Positions 33,511-42,918 of a stretch of DNA of 64,000 nt are shown here, in pieces. The stretch spans positions 43,119,824-43,183,823 of the forward strand of contig JAVHZZ010000009.1 of assembly GCA_036250195.1 (NCBI GenBank), given 5' to 3'. This stretch comes from Mixophyes australis (taxonomy: Eukaryota > Chordata > Amphibia > Anura > Limnodynastidae). The notes beneath the pieces are model-generated. The model did no database searches. It saw only the letters and a list, made by a program, of their open reading frames with translations, and was not told the DNA's origin. Both the position numbers and the translations under genes were made by a program. Numbering within the stretch: position 1 is the first letter of the stretch; every line of letters starts with the position of its first letter.

Positions 33511-33794
33511 TTGGAGAATAATTGCAAGTAAACATTTAAGGTAGAGGTACCTCTTGCCTAGGTTAAGAAAAGTTAAGGTATTGCATTGTATTCTTGTTCA
33601 TTTACTATATTTTATCTGTTTTAAAGGGGTACTTTTAATCTACAGTTTATATAAGAGATATTCTATTTTGGTATATATAAAGTCTAATTAGACATGAAAT
33701 ATGGGGATTTAGGTCATTGAAACTAAGGATTTAGCCTGTTTGTACACCCCTTCTAACCCACATAGATATTTACATATGTATTTTATGTATTAGA
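33511..33794. other. No supported feature
   Basis: AT-rich spacer between two reversed LINE tails. Confidence 0.4.
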
Positions 33795-33952
33795 TAGTCG
33801 TCATCATCATCAACATTTATTCATATAGTGCCAGCAAATTCAGTAGCGCTTTACAATTGGGAACAAACACAGTAATAAAACAATACTGGGTAATACAGAC
33901 AGACAGAAAGGTAGGAGGGCCCTGCTCGCAAGCTTATGGTCTATAGGCTTAA
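33795..33952 (-). mobile_element. Second reversed LINE 3' tail fragment
   Basis: gtcatcatcatcaacattta, then atagtgccagcaaattcagt, then gctttacaattgggaa and an aagcttatggtctata end give the reverse complement of another LINE/SINE 3' end type (TATAGACCATAAGCTT...TTGTAAAGCGCTAC...GGCACTAT). Confidence 0.65.
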
Positions 33953-34179
33953 TTATCTTAAATATCATAAATAGGTGGACTTCATAAAATTAAAACATTA
34001 TAATTGTATCATATTTAGCATTAGTAATTCATGTTCATATTTCAGGTGCCATCACTTATCACATTAGCAAGCATCCATATATCAAGAAAAATCTAAACCT
34101 GATCTAGGGAGCAGATCAAACAAAGGAGGTTCTGGCTCACTAGATATAATAAGAGGAGGGTCACCTATAACCATTCTAG

Positions 34180-34660
34180 TCTCATACCAACTTGTGGGTT
34201 TGAAGCATGAGATATTCTAATTTATCAGGTAGCACATCAATAAAACTTTCCCAAACTTCAAAGAACTTCTTGACTCGATATTCATTGTGCAAGGAGGACT
34301 CGAGCCAATCCATTTTAAATGTAATAGAAGGTTTTGCATGTAAAAAATGTCTAGCGACGGTGATTGATCCTGTATCCACATTTGCAATTTACTCTTCCGA
34401 GCAGCAGCTGAAATGATCAAAAGTAACTTTATGCTACCCTTCGTAAGGCTGGATAAGCCCATGACAATCCCGAATACAGTCCATGCAGGTGACTCCTGTG
34501 TAGTATATCTTTTCTGTAGTATAGTTTATTCCTATCCTTTTCTGTAGTGTAGTGTATCTTTTCTGTATTGTATTCCTATTTGTTGGTATTAGAGGAATCT
34601 GAGAAGTTCTTATAAGATGTATCCACTTATTTGCAGACAACTTGAACATTTGAAAATCCT
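34180..34660 (-). pseudogene. L1-like ORF2 C-terminal fragment
   Basis: Minus-strand frames include LLIISAAARKSKLQMWIQD, LDIFYMQNLLLHLKWIG and SLKFGKVLLMCYLINL. These follow the layout of the L1-clade C-terminal region (ARxxIxxxW...W...E...F...W.P...L). Frame changes between 34180 and 34660 show that it is dead. Assignment to L1/Tx1 is by pattern and not certain. Confidence 0.5.
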
Positions 34661-35234
34661 TTAGTAGACATTGCTAGAAAGGTCTTATTCTTATCTTTTG
34701 TGTAGATGTCAGGTACAATATGTTCAAAGAAAAAACAGAAATAATTATTTTAATCATTAATAATAAAGATTAAGTTTTATATGTATACTTTATATTAAGA
34801 ATAGAGTAGTGCTTCAGTATATGAGAATCATTTTCTTCTTTCCTAATTTATCTATATTTTTCATTCTCTATAGGAAACACCCCCTGCTCATATGAATAAA
34901 TACGCGTGGTTACTATACTACCTAACATTCAAGTGACTAAACATTATTTCTTTTTGAGCAGCCTATTCATCACATTTTGCTATTCCCCATAAATTATGGT
35001 AGATAATCTGTGCAGGATTCTCTCCAACTTTTCCTTGTCCCTCACTTTAGAGTAGAGGATACGTAGATCAATATTCCTTAAGAGACGTTTCTTCAGATAC
35101 GCTTCTAGTTGACTATGAACGTGTACATGCCCAAATTATGTGTTCTTTAAAAAAAATGCACAATACATTTGTTTTGTGTGCCTTAATGAATCAGGCCCTG
35201 TGAGTGATGAGTGCCTTCTTAATGTTATGGATCA
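34661..35234. other. No supported feature
   Basis: AT-rich sequence. A short segment near 35180-35200 (ttaatgaatcaggccc) matches the end of the palindromic MITE family and is probably a remnant. Confidence 0.4.
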
Positions 35235-35395
35235 ATCCCTAGCCCTCTCTAGCTGTGCTGTGAGCTCACTGAGTTAATGTGCTTATTGTTTACTGTACTG
35301 TGCTGTCTCACCTCGTATTGTAATTTCGTTTGTCCCTGTACAGCGCTACGGACACCTAGTGGCGCCCTATAAATAAAAATTAATAATAATAATAA
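35235..35395 (+). mobile_element. L2-like LINE 3' UTR fragment
   Basis: It matches 9566-9722 nearly base for base: tgagctcactgagttaatgt, tgtctcacctcgtattgtaa, ctacggacacctagtggcgc, then a (TAA)n tail. It is a severely 5'-truncated second copy of that LINE family. Confidence 0.9.
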
Positions 35396-35719
35396 TGGAT
35401 ATTACGAATATGTTCCAAAGATTCAGATCAATTTTTTGGAGTTCTTCATAATTGTATGAATATTCAAGTATTTTACATTATTGAAATTACTGCTATACTG
35501 GGTAATGAACAATGTATCACTTTCTTTCAAATTTTTGTTTTTCTTGATGGTTTTGGAGAATATTTTTGTTCATTTCCAGAATATTCTCATAAGATTATTC
35601 TTCTAATTCGTTGTTATAATTGCATTGCAGTATATTTTCTGTCATTGTTCTTTCTTGTTTTATATAAACTTCCACATTTGTGCAGTTCCTTTTTAATTGT
35701 TGAAATTGGTATATTCCTG

Positions 35720-35962
35720 ATCTAGGTGGGGTGATGGATGCTTAGCTAAATATTTCATTCAACAGGTTTGATATTTGTGAAAGTGTTCAGTTCATTATTT
35801 TCTATAAAGATCTCCAAGTGCAGAAATGTTATCTTCTGGCTACTTACATTAGCAGTAATATCCAGGTTCTTATCATTAGTTTTATATACAGAAGAAATTC
35901 CTTAAAATTTCATGAAGACCCAAATCTTGGAACAAATCCGTAATATTAAAAAGGAGCTCATC
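35720..35962 (-). pseudogene. PLE reverse transcriptase fragment, minus strand
   Basis: The minus strand gives NLDITANVSSQKITFL and LEIFIENNELNTF, matching the layout of the PLE segment LRFT...IEFLDLDL...KTF after the YIDD motif. It is a short, decayed piece in opposite orientation to the C-terminal fragment that follows. Confidence 0.5.
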
Positions 35963-35974
35963 ACCCAAAGTGTC

Positions 35975-36187
35975 TCAAATCACTTTCTTAAAAAACACAA
36001 TAAAGATTGCTTTATCTTTTTTGGTATCAAGAAGCTGGAGAGGAGGTTACTATTTAGCATCTATTTCTAGATTAGAGGCTAAATGGATATATGAATTAGG
36101 GTTGCTTTCACCAACGGGTCTCAACATTGACTTTGATTTATTGCTTTTTTTTAGATGGAAGATTAAAGACTTCTATATCTTGTTCTA
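35975..36187 (+). pseudogene. PLE C-terminal fragment
   Basis: RLEAKWIYELGLLSPTGLN followed by IDFDL corresponds to the conserved PLE tail (REMYWVYRLDTLAPKGLNEAFEM in the intact copy). Its divergence from the other PLEs here suggests a different PLE lineage. Confidence 0.6.
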
Positions 36188-36253
36188 GGCCATTTATACC
36201 TTTTATACTTTTTCATACTCGTTATGCTTTTCATGCATATTAAGATTTTGTGT

Positions 36254-36593
36254 GCAGCACGGTGGCTAAGTGGTTAGCACTTCTGCCTTACAGAACTGGG
36301 GTCATGATTTCAATTCCCGACCATGGCCTGTGAGGAGTTTGCTTGTTCTCCCTGTGCTTGCATGGGTTTCCTCCGGCTGCTCCAGTTTCCTCCCACACTC
36401 CAAAAAAAACATACTGGTAGGTTAATTAGCCAATGCTAACAAATTGACCCTAGTCTCTATGTCTGTGTGTGTGTGTATTAGGGAATTTACACTGCAAGTT
36501 CCAATGGGGACAGGTACTGATGTGAGTGAGTTCTCTGTACAGCGCTATGGAGTGGTTTTATTATTAAATAAAAGTTAATAATAATAATAGCTG
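36254..36593 (+). mobile_element. V-SINE-like retroposon, full length
   Basis: The tRNA-derived head (gcagcacggtggctaagtgg, then GGGGTCATGATTTCAATTCC) supplies A and B boxes. It is followed by the strongly conserved central segment (ttgttctccctgtgcttgca, then GGGTTTCCTCCGGCTGCTCC and TTTCCTCCCACACTCC) of the vertebrate V-SINE type. The 3' end has gagttctctgtacagcgcta and aataaaagttaataataata. The tail matches the L2-like LINE 3' end at 9690-9722, pointing to the LINE that mobilised it. Confidence 0.9.
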
Positions 36594-37079
36594 CCCTTTT
36601 CTTTATGCATAAGATTAAAAAAAACATTGTTTTAGATTATCCTTAATATATGTTGTCACACATCTATCCTCGTTTTATTTTAAATAATTTTATTTGATAT
36701 AATATATATACTTATAACTTAACTTGACAAAACCAGGGGCCTGCGTCAATAGCGATCTTATCTGCTGTTTTTTGTGGATCTTACAAAAATCATCTCTGCG
36801 CATGCCCAGAAAAGGGAAATAAGAAGGAAAATCCATTGTGTAAGTTAAGATTTTCTTAAGTTAAGATGAAAATCCGTCTTAACTGCACTTTAAAAGTTCT
36901 CCGAACACTTAAGAAAAAAGTGTTGGGAAAGGGTGGGAAATGGGCAGAGATTGAGCGTAGATTGTACTGACTTAAGAAGAGTAGGCATTTACCTCCAAAT
37001 CCGTTGGATAGATAAGAAGAAATGCTTTTTGTTTTTCTTGACTTTATGCTTAAACTAAAGGAAGCTCTGGGTCATGTTT
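36594..37079. other. No assigned feature
   Basis: It contains a possible decayed MITE (from ggggcctgcgtcaatagcga at 36735), but no second terminus is clear. Confidence 0.35.
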
Positions 37080-37562
37080 AAGTTCAAAAAAAGCTGTAGC
37101 AGTAGTGCTGAATAACAACACTAAACTGTTTAAAAAGCATTGTTCATTTAAAACACTTACAACTAAATATGCACAACATACATCTTAATACACTTCACTC
37201 AGATTTTTTTATTTTATTTTATTTTATATTAATGTCAAACATTAAACAATGTACTTTTTAAAAAAAAAAAAAACAACCATGGTGGATGCACAGTTATAAT
37301 AATATATAATATATAATGTAATAAATTGCATTGAGAAGTGGATAATATGCAATATCTCATGGTTAGCCTATACCTTGTTTGATATTTTTTAAAAAGGCTA
37401 ATACGCTAGTATAAATAAAAGACATTACAGTTTAATGTGTTAAAACTATATAGATAAAATGTGCGAACATAAACCATGCGTACTCTTCCATAAAAGACAC
37501 GTAGGAAACCCACACAAATATGGGGAGTATATTTAAACTCAATAGAGATAAGGCTGTCACTG

Positions 37563-37625
37563 AGGATTCAAACGTATGACCCCACAGTTGAAAGGTGGAT
37601 TGTCTAACCACTAAGCCAACGTGCA
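37563..37625 (-). repeat. tRNA-like SINE head
   Basis: The minus strand has GTTGGCTTAGTGGTTAGACA (A-box-like) and GGGGTCATACGTTTGAATCC (B-box-like). Confidence 0.6.
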
Positions 37626-37984
37626 AGTGGAAACAATACGTGCATAATATAGACTAGAACTAAAAAAGCTGATCAATACACCATTGCATGCAAGTCAAGT
37701 GATAATGGCAAGCTAACGTTTTATTGTGGAAAATTAACATTTGCACACAGCAACAGCGCCTAATAAGCCACCACACTAAACTGTTGTAAAAACAATGTAT
37801 TCCTATAAAACTCATAAAATACAAAAATATGCACATCATATACCTGCATACACTCTCTCATAACATTTTTTTTTCTTTTTTAACTTTTATTAATGTCAAT
37901 AATTATACAATGAAATATTTTAGCCTTAAATCTTTGGTAGGCGCAAAGTTTTAATAATTTGCTATGTAAATTCATTAATGTATA

Positions 37985-37987
<3 letters not shown>

Positions 37988-38027
<40 letters not shown>
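37988..38027. repeat. (TAA)n microsatellite
   Basis: Thirteen or so TAA units in an uninterrupted run. Confidence 0.97.
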
Positions 38028-38212
38028 TGGACTTTAATTTGTTTGTCATTTTTTGCTTTCTGCCTTTTTTTTGACACTTATTTGTTTTTTGCTTTTATCT
38101 GTGGATATTTTCTTTTTGTTTGGATTCACTTTATTTGTAACAGCTGCTTGTCTGTGTTGTAGCTCCACACAAATTTCAACATACAATATAGGCATATTCC
38201 ACAAAATGGGTC

Positions 38213-38275
38213 AGGAATCGAACTCATGACCCCACTGATGAAAAGTGGATTGTCTAACCACTAAGGCAACGTGCA
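38213..38275 (-). repeat. tRNA-like SINE head, best preserved
   Basis: The minus strand reads GTTGCCTTAGTGGTTAGACA and GGGGTCATGAGTTCGATTCC, close to the pol III A- and B-box consensus. It has no 3' half of a tRNA cloverleaf, so this is SINE-derived and not a tRNA gene. Confidence 0.65.
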
Positions 38276-38701
38276 TATTGGGCATTGCATACATTATATA
38301 GACTTGAATGACAAGCAACATGTTTGAAAGTAGTATTAGATAAAAATAAATGTGAGTACATAAACCATAAACTAAGCTTAGAGTGCTCCTAAAAACATAC
38401 AACACAACACATGCACTACTGCCAACATGAAGACTTAAGGATAAACAATAAATAATTACACACAAATTATCTTGCTCTCCAACATGAAAAATGTGTCATC
38501 TGAAATTTTGAATTGCAAATAAATGTGGATGCGAATTCAACTGCTAATATTTCACAATCATAAATATACATGCACGATAGAATACTCTATAGACAGAGCA
38601 AACATCAAAACATATACTAGCGTACTCTTCTAAAGGTGACACATTGGAGTAAATGCACAGAAACATGGGGATATACAAAGTCCAGACAGGAACAGGCATG
38701 A

Positions 38702-38763
38702 CTGGATTCTAACTCATGACCCTACTGTTGGCAGCTGGTTTATCTAACCACTAAGGCATACTT
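38702..38763 (-). repeat. tRNA-like SINE head, block B
   Basis: The minus strand has TGCCTTAGTGGTTAGATAAA and AGGGTCATGAGTTAGAATCC. It is the paralogue of 21043-21102. Confidence 0.6.
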
Positions 38764-39381
38764 CTAAAGTGTTAATGAGCATAATTAAAGAAAGAATTGA
38801 ATACACCTTCTTAGTAAAAGACATGAAGGATCATGTTTTGTTTCATAAAAATGTAAATAAGAAACTTTATGCAAATATATATCAGAATAATTTGCAATCA
38901 GAAATAATGAGCAATCATATTTTAATCAGTATAAAAATAAGCAACAGATTTCCGTAACCAGCGTTGCAATGACCCAGCATCATATTTCGTCATCTGATAC
39001 CACAGAGGGCCATAGACTTGCATATACTTGTCTCATTACAATCCACTATGAAAGACTGCTTCATGCACACTTGAAGTTGGTTAGGACTCTACAGTGAAGG
39101 GTTCTGGGGTTGCTTTTTATAGTAAACTTTTAATTGTATTGAGAGTTATATTTTAGCTTACTCTTTTATAGACTCTTTAAAAGTCTGTATTTTTAAGATA
39201 TTTTATGTTCCACAATAACAGTGCATCACTATTTCCATATGTAATGTGCATTTTAAAGTGTATGTTGTTTGTATTATCCTTTTTTTTTGGGGGGGGTGTT
39301 GTAAAGTATTTCAATCTAATATCTATTAAGATGATTATTGTGTGTTTCTGCACTTCCCCATGTTGCATGTTCATCCAACAG

Positions 39382-39442
39382 ATCCCCAGCCCTCCTGAAA
39401 CTGTGGAGGCAGGCCACTTCAGGTTCCAGACTGATTTTCAAG
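39382..39442 (+). pseudogene. Exon-like island E1, block B (61 nt)
   Basis: The acceptor tcatccaacag ends at 39381 and the donor GTAAAA starts at 39443. In the frame shared with block A it reads SPALLKLWRQATSGSRLIFK, ending exactly on a codon boundary and so joining in phase to E2's SKDHFMKEYQDM. No match to a known family comes to mind. Confidence 0.5.
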
Positions 39443-40039
39443 GTAAAAAAAAATTCTAATATGGCTTATATCACAATTTTAAAATTCTCTAACCTCCTAA
39501 AAATAAAATTGTTGTTTGGTGATGAAAGTAAAGGCCTGTTTCAATTTCCTTAACATATACAAATGCATGCATCAGACTGTTTTGACTTAAAAAAATGTTT
39601 ACCTTTGAAATCTGCAATTTTGAAATTGAGCTATAAGGGCTGCTTCTGCCCCTGCTGAGATTATCTGATGTGAGTTTTATAGCCATAGCACTTATAAAAA
39701 TAATGATGATGCTTGATTGTTAGAGTTTAGGTTACAATAGACCAAACTAAAGACTTTCATTAATGTACTACCAGGCCTTAGCTGGGAAATGTATGCCTCA
39801 CCTGAAAAATATTCAGTAATCAAGCATAGTCTGTGTTAATCATATATCTGACTCACTATGTGAATGTTCTTTTCTGCCCAAGTATAGTACATAAATGTTG
39901 TCTGTTTTTTATTTTATAGCACTGATTTGTCAATGTGTTCTAATGGATATACCTTGCATTATCTTTCTGTAACTCACCGGACTGTGAGTGCTTCTTCCCG
40001 GACATTTAGGAACCGTGGCCGTCCTCCATCCTGAGGGTC

Positions 40040-40051
40040 TGCGCATGCGCA
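40040..40051. promoter_or_regulatory. NRF1-like palindrome in LTR
   Basis: TGCGCATGCGCA is a perfect 12-bp palindrome matching the NRF1 consensus, about 63 bp upstream of the TATA-like box. NRF1 is a ubiquitous and germline-active activator; binding here is inferred. The 3' LTR has the same site at 46301-46312. Confidence 0.6.
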
Positions 40052-40113
40052 GCCCTTTCCTATACTTCGGTGTATGTCCCTTTAACTCAATTGGCAGATC
40101 AGGCAACACTCCC

Positions 40114-40120
40114 TATATTA
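40114..40120 (+). promoter_or_regulatory. TATA-like box of Gypsy LTR
   Basis: TATATTA lies about 31 bp upstream of 40145, where the sequence complementary to the primer-binding site begins. The spacing fits a pol II start at the self-primer. Confidence 0.65.
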
Positions 40121-40144
40121 AGCACCTGTGGTCAACACCACGTT

Positions 40145-40154
40145 GCCTGATCTT
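40145..40154 (+). promoter_or_regulatory. Predicted RNA 5' end / self-primer
   Basis: GCCTGATCTT here is the exact reverse complement of AAGATCAGGC at 41975-41984, just inside the 5' LTR. In Tf1 and sushi-type elements the 5' end of the element's own RNA primes minus-strand synthesis. The position, one TATA spacing downstream of 40114, supports that mechanism. Confidence 0.7.
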
Positions 40155-40324
40155 GGAGTCTCATTCCCCATGAGTCTCTGAAGGTGTTCCTGTATTCCTC
40201 GTGTATTCAGCGCTGCTGATTCCTGTGGTTTCCAAACCACTTCTATCTCTGTGGTTTCCAAACCACTTCTACTACTGTGGTTTCCATACCACTTCTACCA
40301 TCAACTGTATCATCGTGACTGTTT

Positions 40325-40738
40325 GCTGATTCCTATCCGCTGCCTCCGTGCACTACAGTCTTCTAAAACACTTCAACGCTATTGTTATCATTGTGGCTGT
40401 TTGCTGATTCCTATCTGCTGCCTCCGTGCACTCCAGCCTTCACTTCACATCCACTCACCTGATCATCATCAAGTTCCTGAGCTGATTCCTATCCGCTGCT
40501 TCCGTGCACTACAGTCTCCAGCTTGCAACTCGCCTGTGTTCATCATCGTGACTGTTAGCTGATTCCTATCCGCTGCTTCCGTGCACTACAGTCTCCAGCT
40601 TGCAACTCGCCTGGGTTCATCATCGTGACTGTTAGCTGATTCCTATCCGCTGCCTCCGTGCACTACAGTCTCCAGCTTGCAACTCGCCAGTGTTCATCAT
40701 TGTGACTGTTAGCTGATTCCTATCCGCTGCCCCTGTGC
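40325..40738 (+). repeat. 77-78-bp tandem repeat in LTR
   Basis: Units starting GCTGATTCCTATC occur at 40325, 40403, 40481, 40558, 40635 and 40712. The last three are nearly identical through tccagcttgcaactcgcc. The same array is in the 3' LTR, shifted by 6,261 bp. Confidence 0.95.
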
Positions 40739-41974
40739 ATTGCCGCCTCATCTCAGCTCTCCTGTGTTTCCAGTCTACTGCTCACGTTGCCATCCGCTAC
40801 ACTTCTGGATCTACAGCTCCTGGTCTACTCTGCCATCCCGTGTTCCATCACTGTGGGTCCTGTTGGTTGCCCCTGGTTACCTCCGTGGGCGCAGAGTCCT
40901 GCTGCTGCTGTCAGCGCTATCGTCCATCTCCTGCTGATCCGCTCTCCACGCCTTCACGTGTCCCGCTGGTCTCTACCCTCCTGTCAGCATTGGATTCGTA
41001 TCTCTACAACTACTCCTCTGCTGGATCATCTCCATTCTCCTGGGTCCTCTATGAGTCCAGTTCCACGTGTTACTGATTCCTGTGGATTCGTGTCCCTGTT
41101 GGTTTACTTACCTGTGCGCTGCACCTACTAGACCGCTGCCTCATCCCTCCAGGGACTTCTCATCCAGTCGGCCTCCTGCCGCTCAGGTATCGCTGCACTC
41201 CTATCTGACTGCCTGCTTCTGAACCACGGTATGCATACTTCTCATTGACTGTGCTGGTGTATTGCATATCTTGCTGGACTGTGTTTGGTTCTCTCTGGAG
41301 TCTGCTATCCGCTGAGTCTTTTGCCATCATTGACTGTGTTATCTTGTGCTGGACTATTTCAAGTGACTTTCTAGATTTGCAGACCTGCTCAGTCATTTAT
41401 ATATATATATTGTGCATATTACTGTGGATCGTGTATAAGGTGCCTGTGTATATCCTGTGTTGCAGTCTCTCCCCATGCACCTCCTCACATATATATTCAG
41501 TGGTACAACTTGCTCATGACAGACCACTGATCCCTGTTTCCTGTATCACCTGTTCCAGTATCCTCTCACATAGCAGTGGTACAACTTGCTACCGCAGACC
41601 ACTGACTACCCGGATACCTCCACTTGGATTCCATTCCTTCACTCAGACAGCGGTACAACTTGCTATCCGCAGACCGCTGACTCTCATCACCTCCTTGTCT
41701 CTGTTGGACATTCCTCCTCACTATAGCAGTGGTACAACTTGCTATCGCAGACCACTGACTACCTTCACGTGCCCTTGTCCATACAGTTCCTCGTGTACTA
41801 TTACCTCCATATTACCAGTGCTGCTAGTCATAGACTTTCCTGAGCATCTCATCAGTTACCATTTCCTGTTCCGTGATCACCCAGCTACCAGAGTACCCTA
41901 TTACCATCTACATTGCTCTGGTAAGCCTACCACCTGGTGATCCCTGGGTAAAGACTCCTAGTGCCCGTGACAGT

Positions 41975-41984
41975 AAGATCAGGC
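41975..41984 (+). promoter_or_regulatory. Primer-binding site, self-priming type
   Basis: AAGATCAGGC starts two bases after the LTR end. It does not begin with TGG, as tRNA-primed sites do, and is perfectly complementary to 40145-40154 in the LTR. It sits immediately before the Gag start codon at 41986. Confidence 0.7.
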
Positions 41985-41985
41985 C

Positions 41986-42918
41986 ATGACAGACCCAGAT
42001 ACGGAACCTACTGCCAAAGAGATGCTGCAGCATCTGGTTAGCCGTGTGGAGCAACAGGATGCCCGCCAACAGCTGTTACTTCAGTGTTATCAGTCATTAA
42101 CCTCCCAAGGAACATCTGGACAGACTATGACAGCTACTACTGAGGCTCCTGTGCTTTCCTCCGTTTCCCCATTGCCATCCCAGGTGTCTACAGCTTCCAC
42201 GCTTCACCTGCCTACTCCGTCAAAGTACGATGGAGACCCCAAAACTTGTAGGGGTTTCCTCAACCAATGTTCAGTCCATTTTGAGCTCCAACCTCAAAAT
42301 TTTTCTACCCATCGTTCCAGAGTGGCCTATCTTATCTCTTTGTTTTCAGGACAAGCCCTGGCTTGGGCCTCCCCTCTGTGGGAGAGAAACGATCCAATAC
42401 TACAAGATAGTGCCAAATTCATTTCTACATTCCGAAGTGTGTTCGATGAACCAGGTCGTGTGACCTCCGCTGCTTCCAGCATCCTCCGTCTGCGACAAGG
42501 ATCTCATACAGTAGGCCAGTACGTCATTCAATTTAGGATCTTAGCCTCTGAACTTCAGTGGAACACTGAAGCCCTAGTTGCCACCTTCTGGCAGGGGCTC
42601 TCCGATAAAATTAAAGATGCACTGACTACTCAGGAGCTTCCTTCGTCACTTGAGGATTTGATCTCTCTATGCCATCGTGTTGATATGAGATTTCGTGAAA
42701 GAGAGGCTGAGAAAACGACTTCTGCTAAAGCACCTCTTCGTTCTAACCCTCAATTTCGTCCAGTGTCACCCACTGTGATTCCCATGGAGATAGGACGTTA
42801 CAAATTATCTTCTGAGGAGAGGAAACGAAGAGTCAAGAATAGACTCTGTATCTATTGTGCTGATTCCACTCATGTTCTCAGCTCCTGCCCTAAGAGATCG
42901 GGAAATGCCAGGCCCTAA
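41986..42918 (+). CDS. gag: Gypsy Gag polyprotein (310 aa)
   Basis: Gag forms the virus-like particle that packages the element's RNA. The ATG follows the primer-binding site directly, leaving no leader of note. A retrotransposon Gag capsid region covers about residues 70-250 (SKYDGDPKTCRGFLNQC, SLFSGQALAWA, FRSVFDEPGR and VGQYVIQFRILAS, the layout shared with the domesticated PEG10/RTL family). A CCHC zinc knuckle sits near the C-terminus: C288, C291, H296, C301, spacing CX2CX4HX4C. The frame is intact. It ends TAA at 42916-42918, inside an overlap with the Pol frame, which is -1 relative to it. Sushi-group elements are known for such frameshifted Gag-Pol expression. Confidence 0.95.
   Translation: MTDPDTEPTAKEMLQHLVSRVEQQDARQQLLLQCYQSLTSQGTSGQTMTATTEAPVLSSVSPLPSQVSTASTLHLPTPSKYDGDPKTCRGFLNQCSVHFELQPQNFSTHRSRVAYLISLFSGQALAWASPLWERNDPILQDSAKFISTFRSVFDEPGRVTSAASSILRLRQGSHTVGQYVIQFRILASELQWNTEALVATFWQGLSDKIKDALTTQELPSSLEDLISLCHRVDMRFREREAEKTTSAKAPLRSNPQFRPVSPTVIPMEIGRYKLSSEERKRRVKNRLCIYCADSTHVLSSCPKRSGNARP

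Larger units (their letters stand above)
37080..38280. repeat. Two diverged tandem units of about 600 bp, each with a minus-strand tRNA-like head
   Basis: The phrase around acactaaactgtt...aaaaacaatg recurs at about 37120 and 37770, and a head follows in each unit (37563 and 38213). T-rich stretches precede each head. Block B's first part at 38281 has a third related head at 38702. This looks like a tandem arrangement of SINE-containing units. Confidence 0.6.
38281..39967 (+). repeat. Duplicated block B, part 1 (paralogous to 20631-21849 and 26226-26700)
   Basis: Collinear with block A from the motif tagacttgaatgacaagcaa at 38300, through the exon-like island E1, to gtcaatgtgttctaatggat at 39930. 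Unlike A it runs straight across the CR1 insertion point (tctaatatggcttatatcac near 39456), so it preserves the empty site. The Gypsy element interrupts it at 39968. Confidence 0.88.
39968..41972 (+). repeat. Gypsy 5' LTR
   Basis: It starts TGTAACTCACCGG and ends GCCCGTGACA. U3 is very short: an NRF1-like palindrome at 40040-40051, a CAATTGG box near 40089 and a TATA-like TATATTA at 40114-40120 are all within the first 155 bp. The predicted RNA start is at about 40145, so the R/U5 part is unusually long at about 1.8 kb. It contains a 77-bp tandem repeat (40325-40735) and four copies of a GTGGTACAACTTGCT...CAGACCACTGA motif (41501-41765). Confidence 0.97.

Noticed and set aside
38213..38275. 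Possible tRNA gene on the minus strand
   Set aside because: A- and B-box motifs are good, but there is no acceptor-stem pairing or 3' half; several similar copies show that it is a SINE head.
41245..41940. 231-codon frame, and its twin at 47506-48201
   Set aside because: Both lie within the Gypsy LTRs and include tandem motifs. The repetition comes from the LTR pair, and no domain is present.
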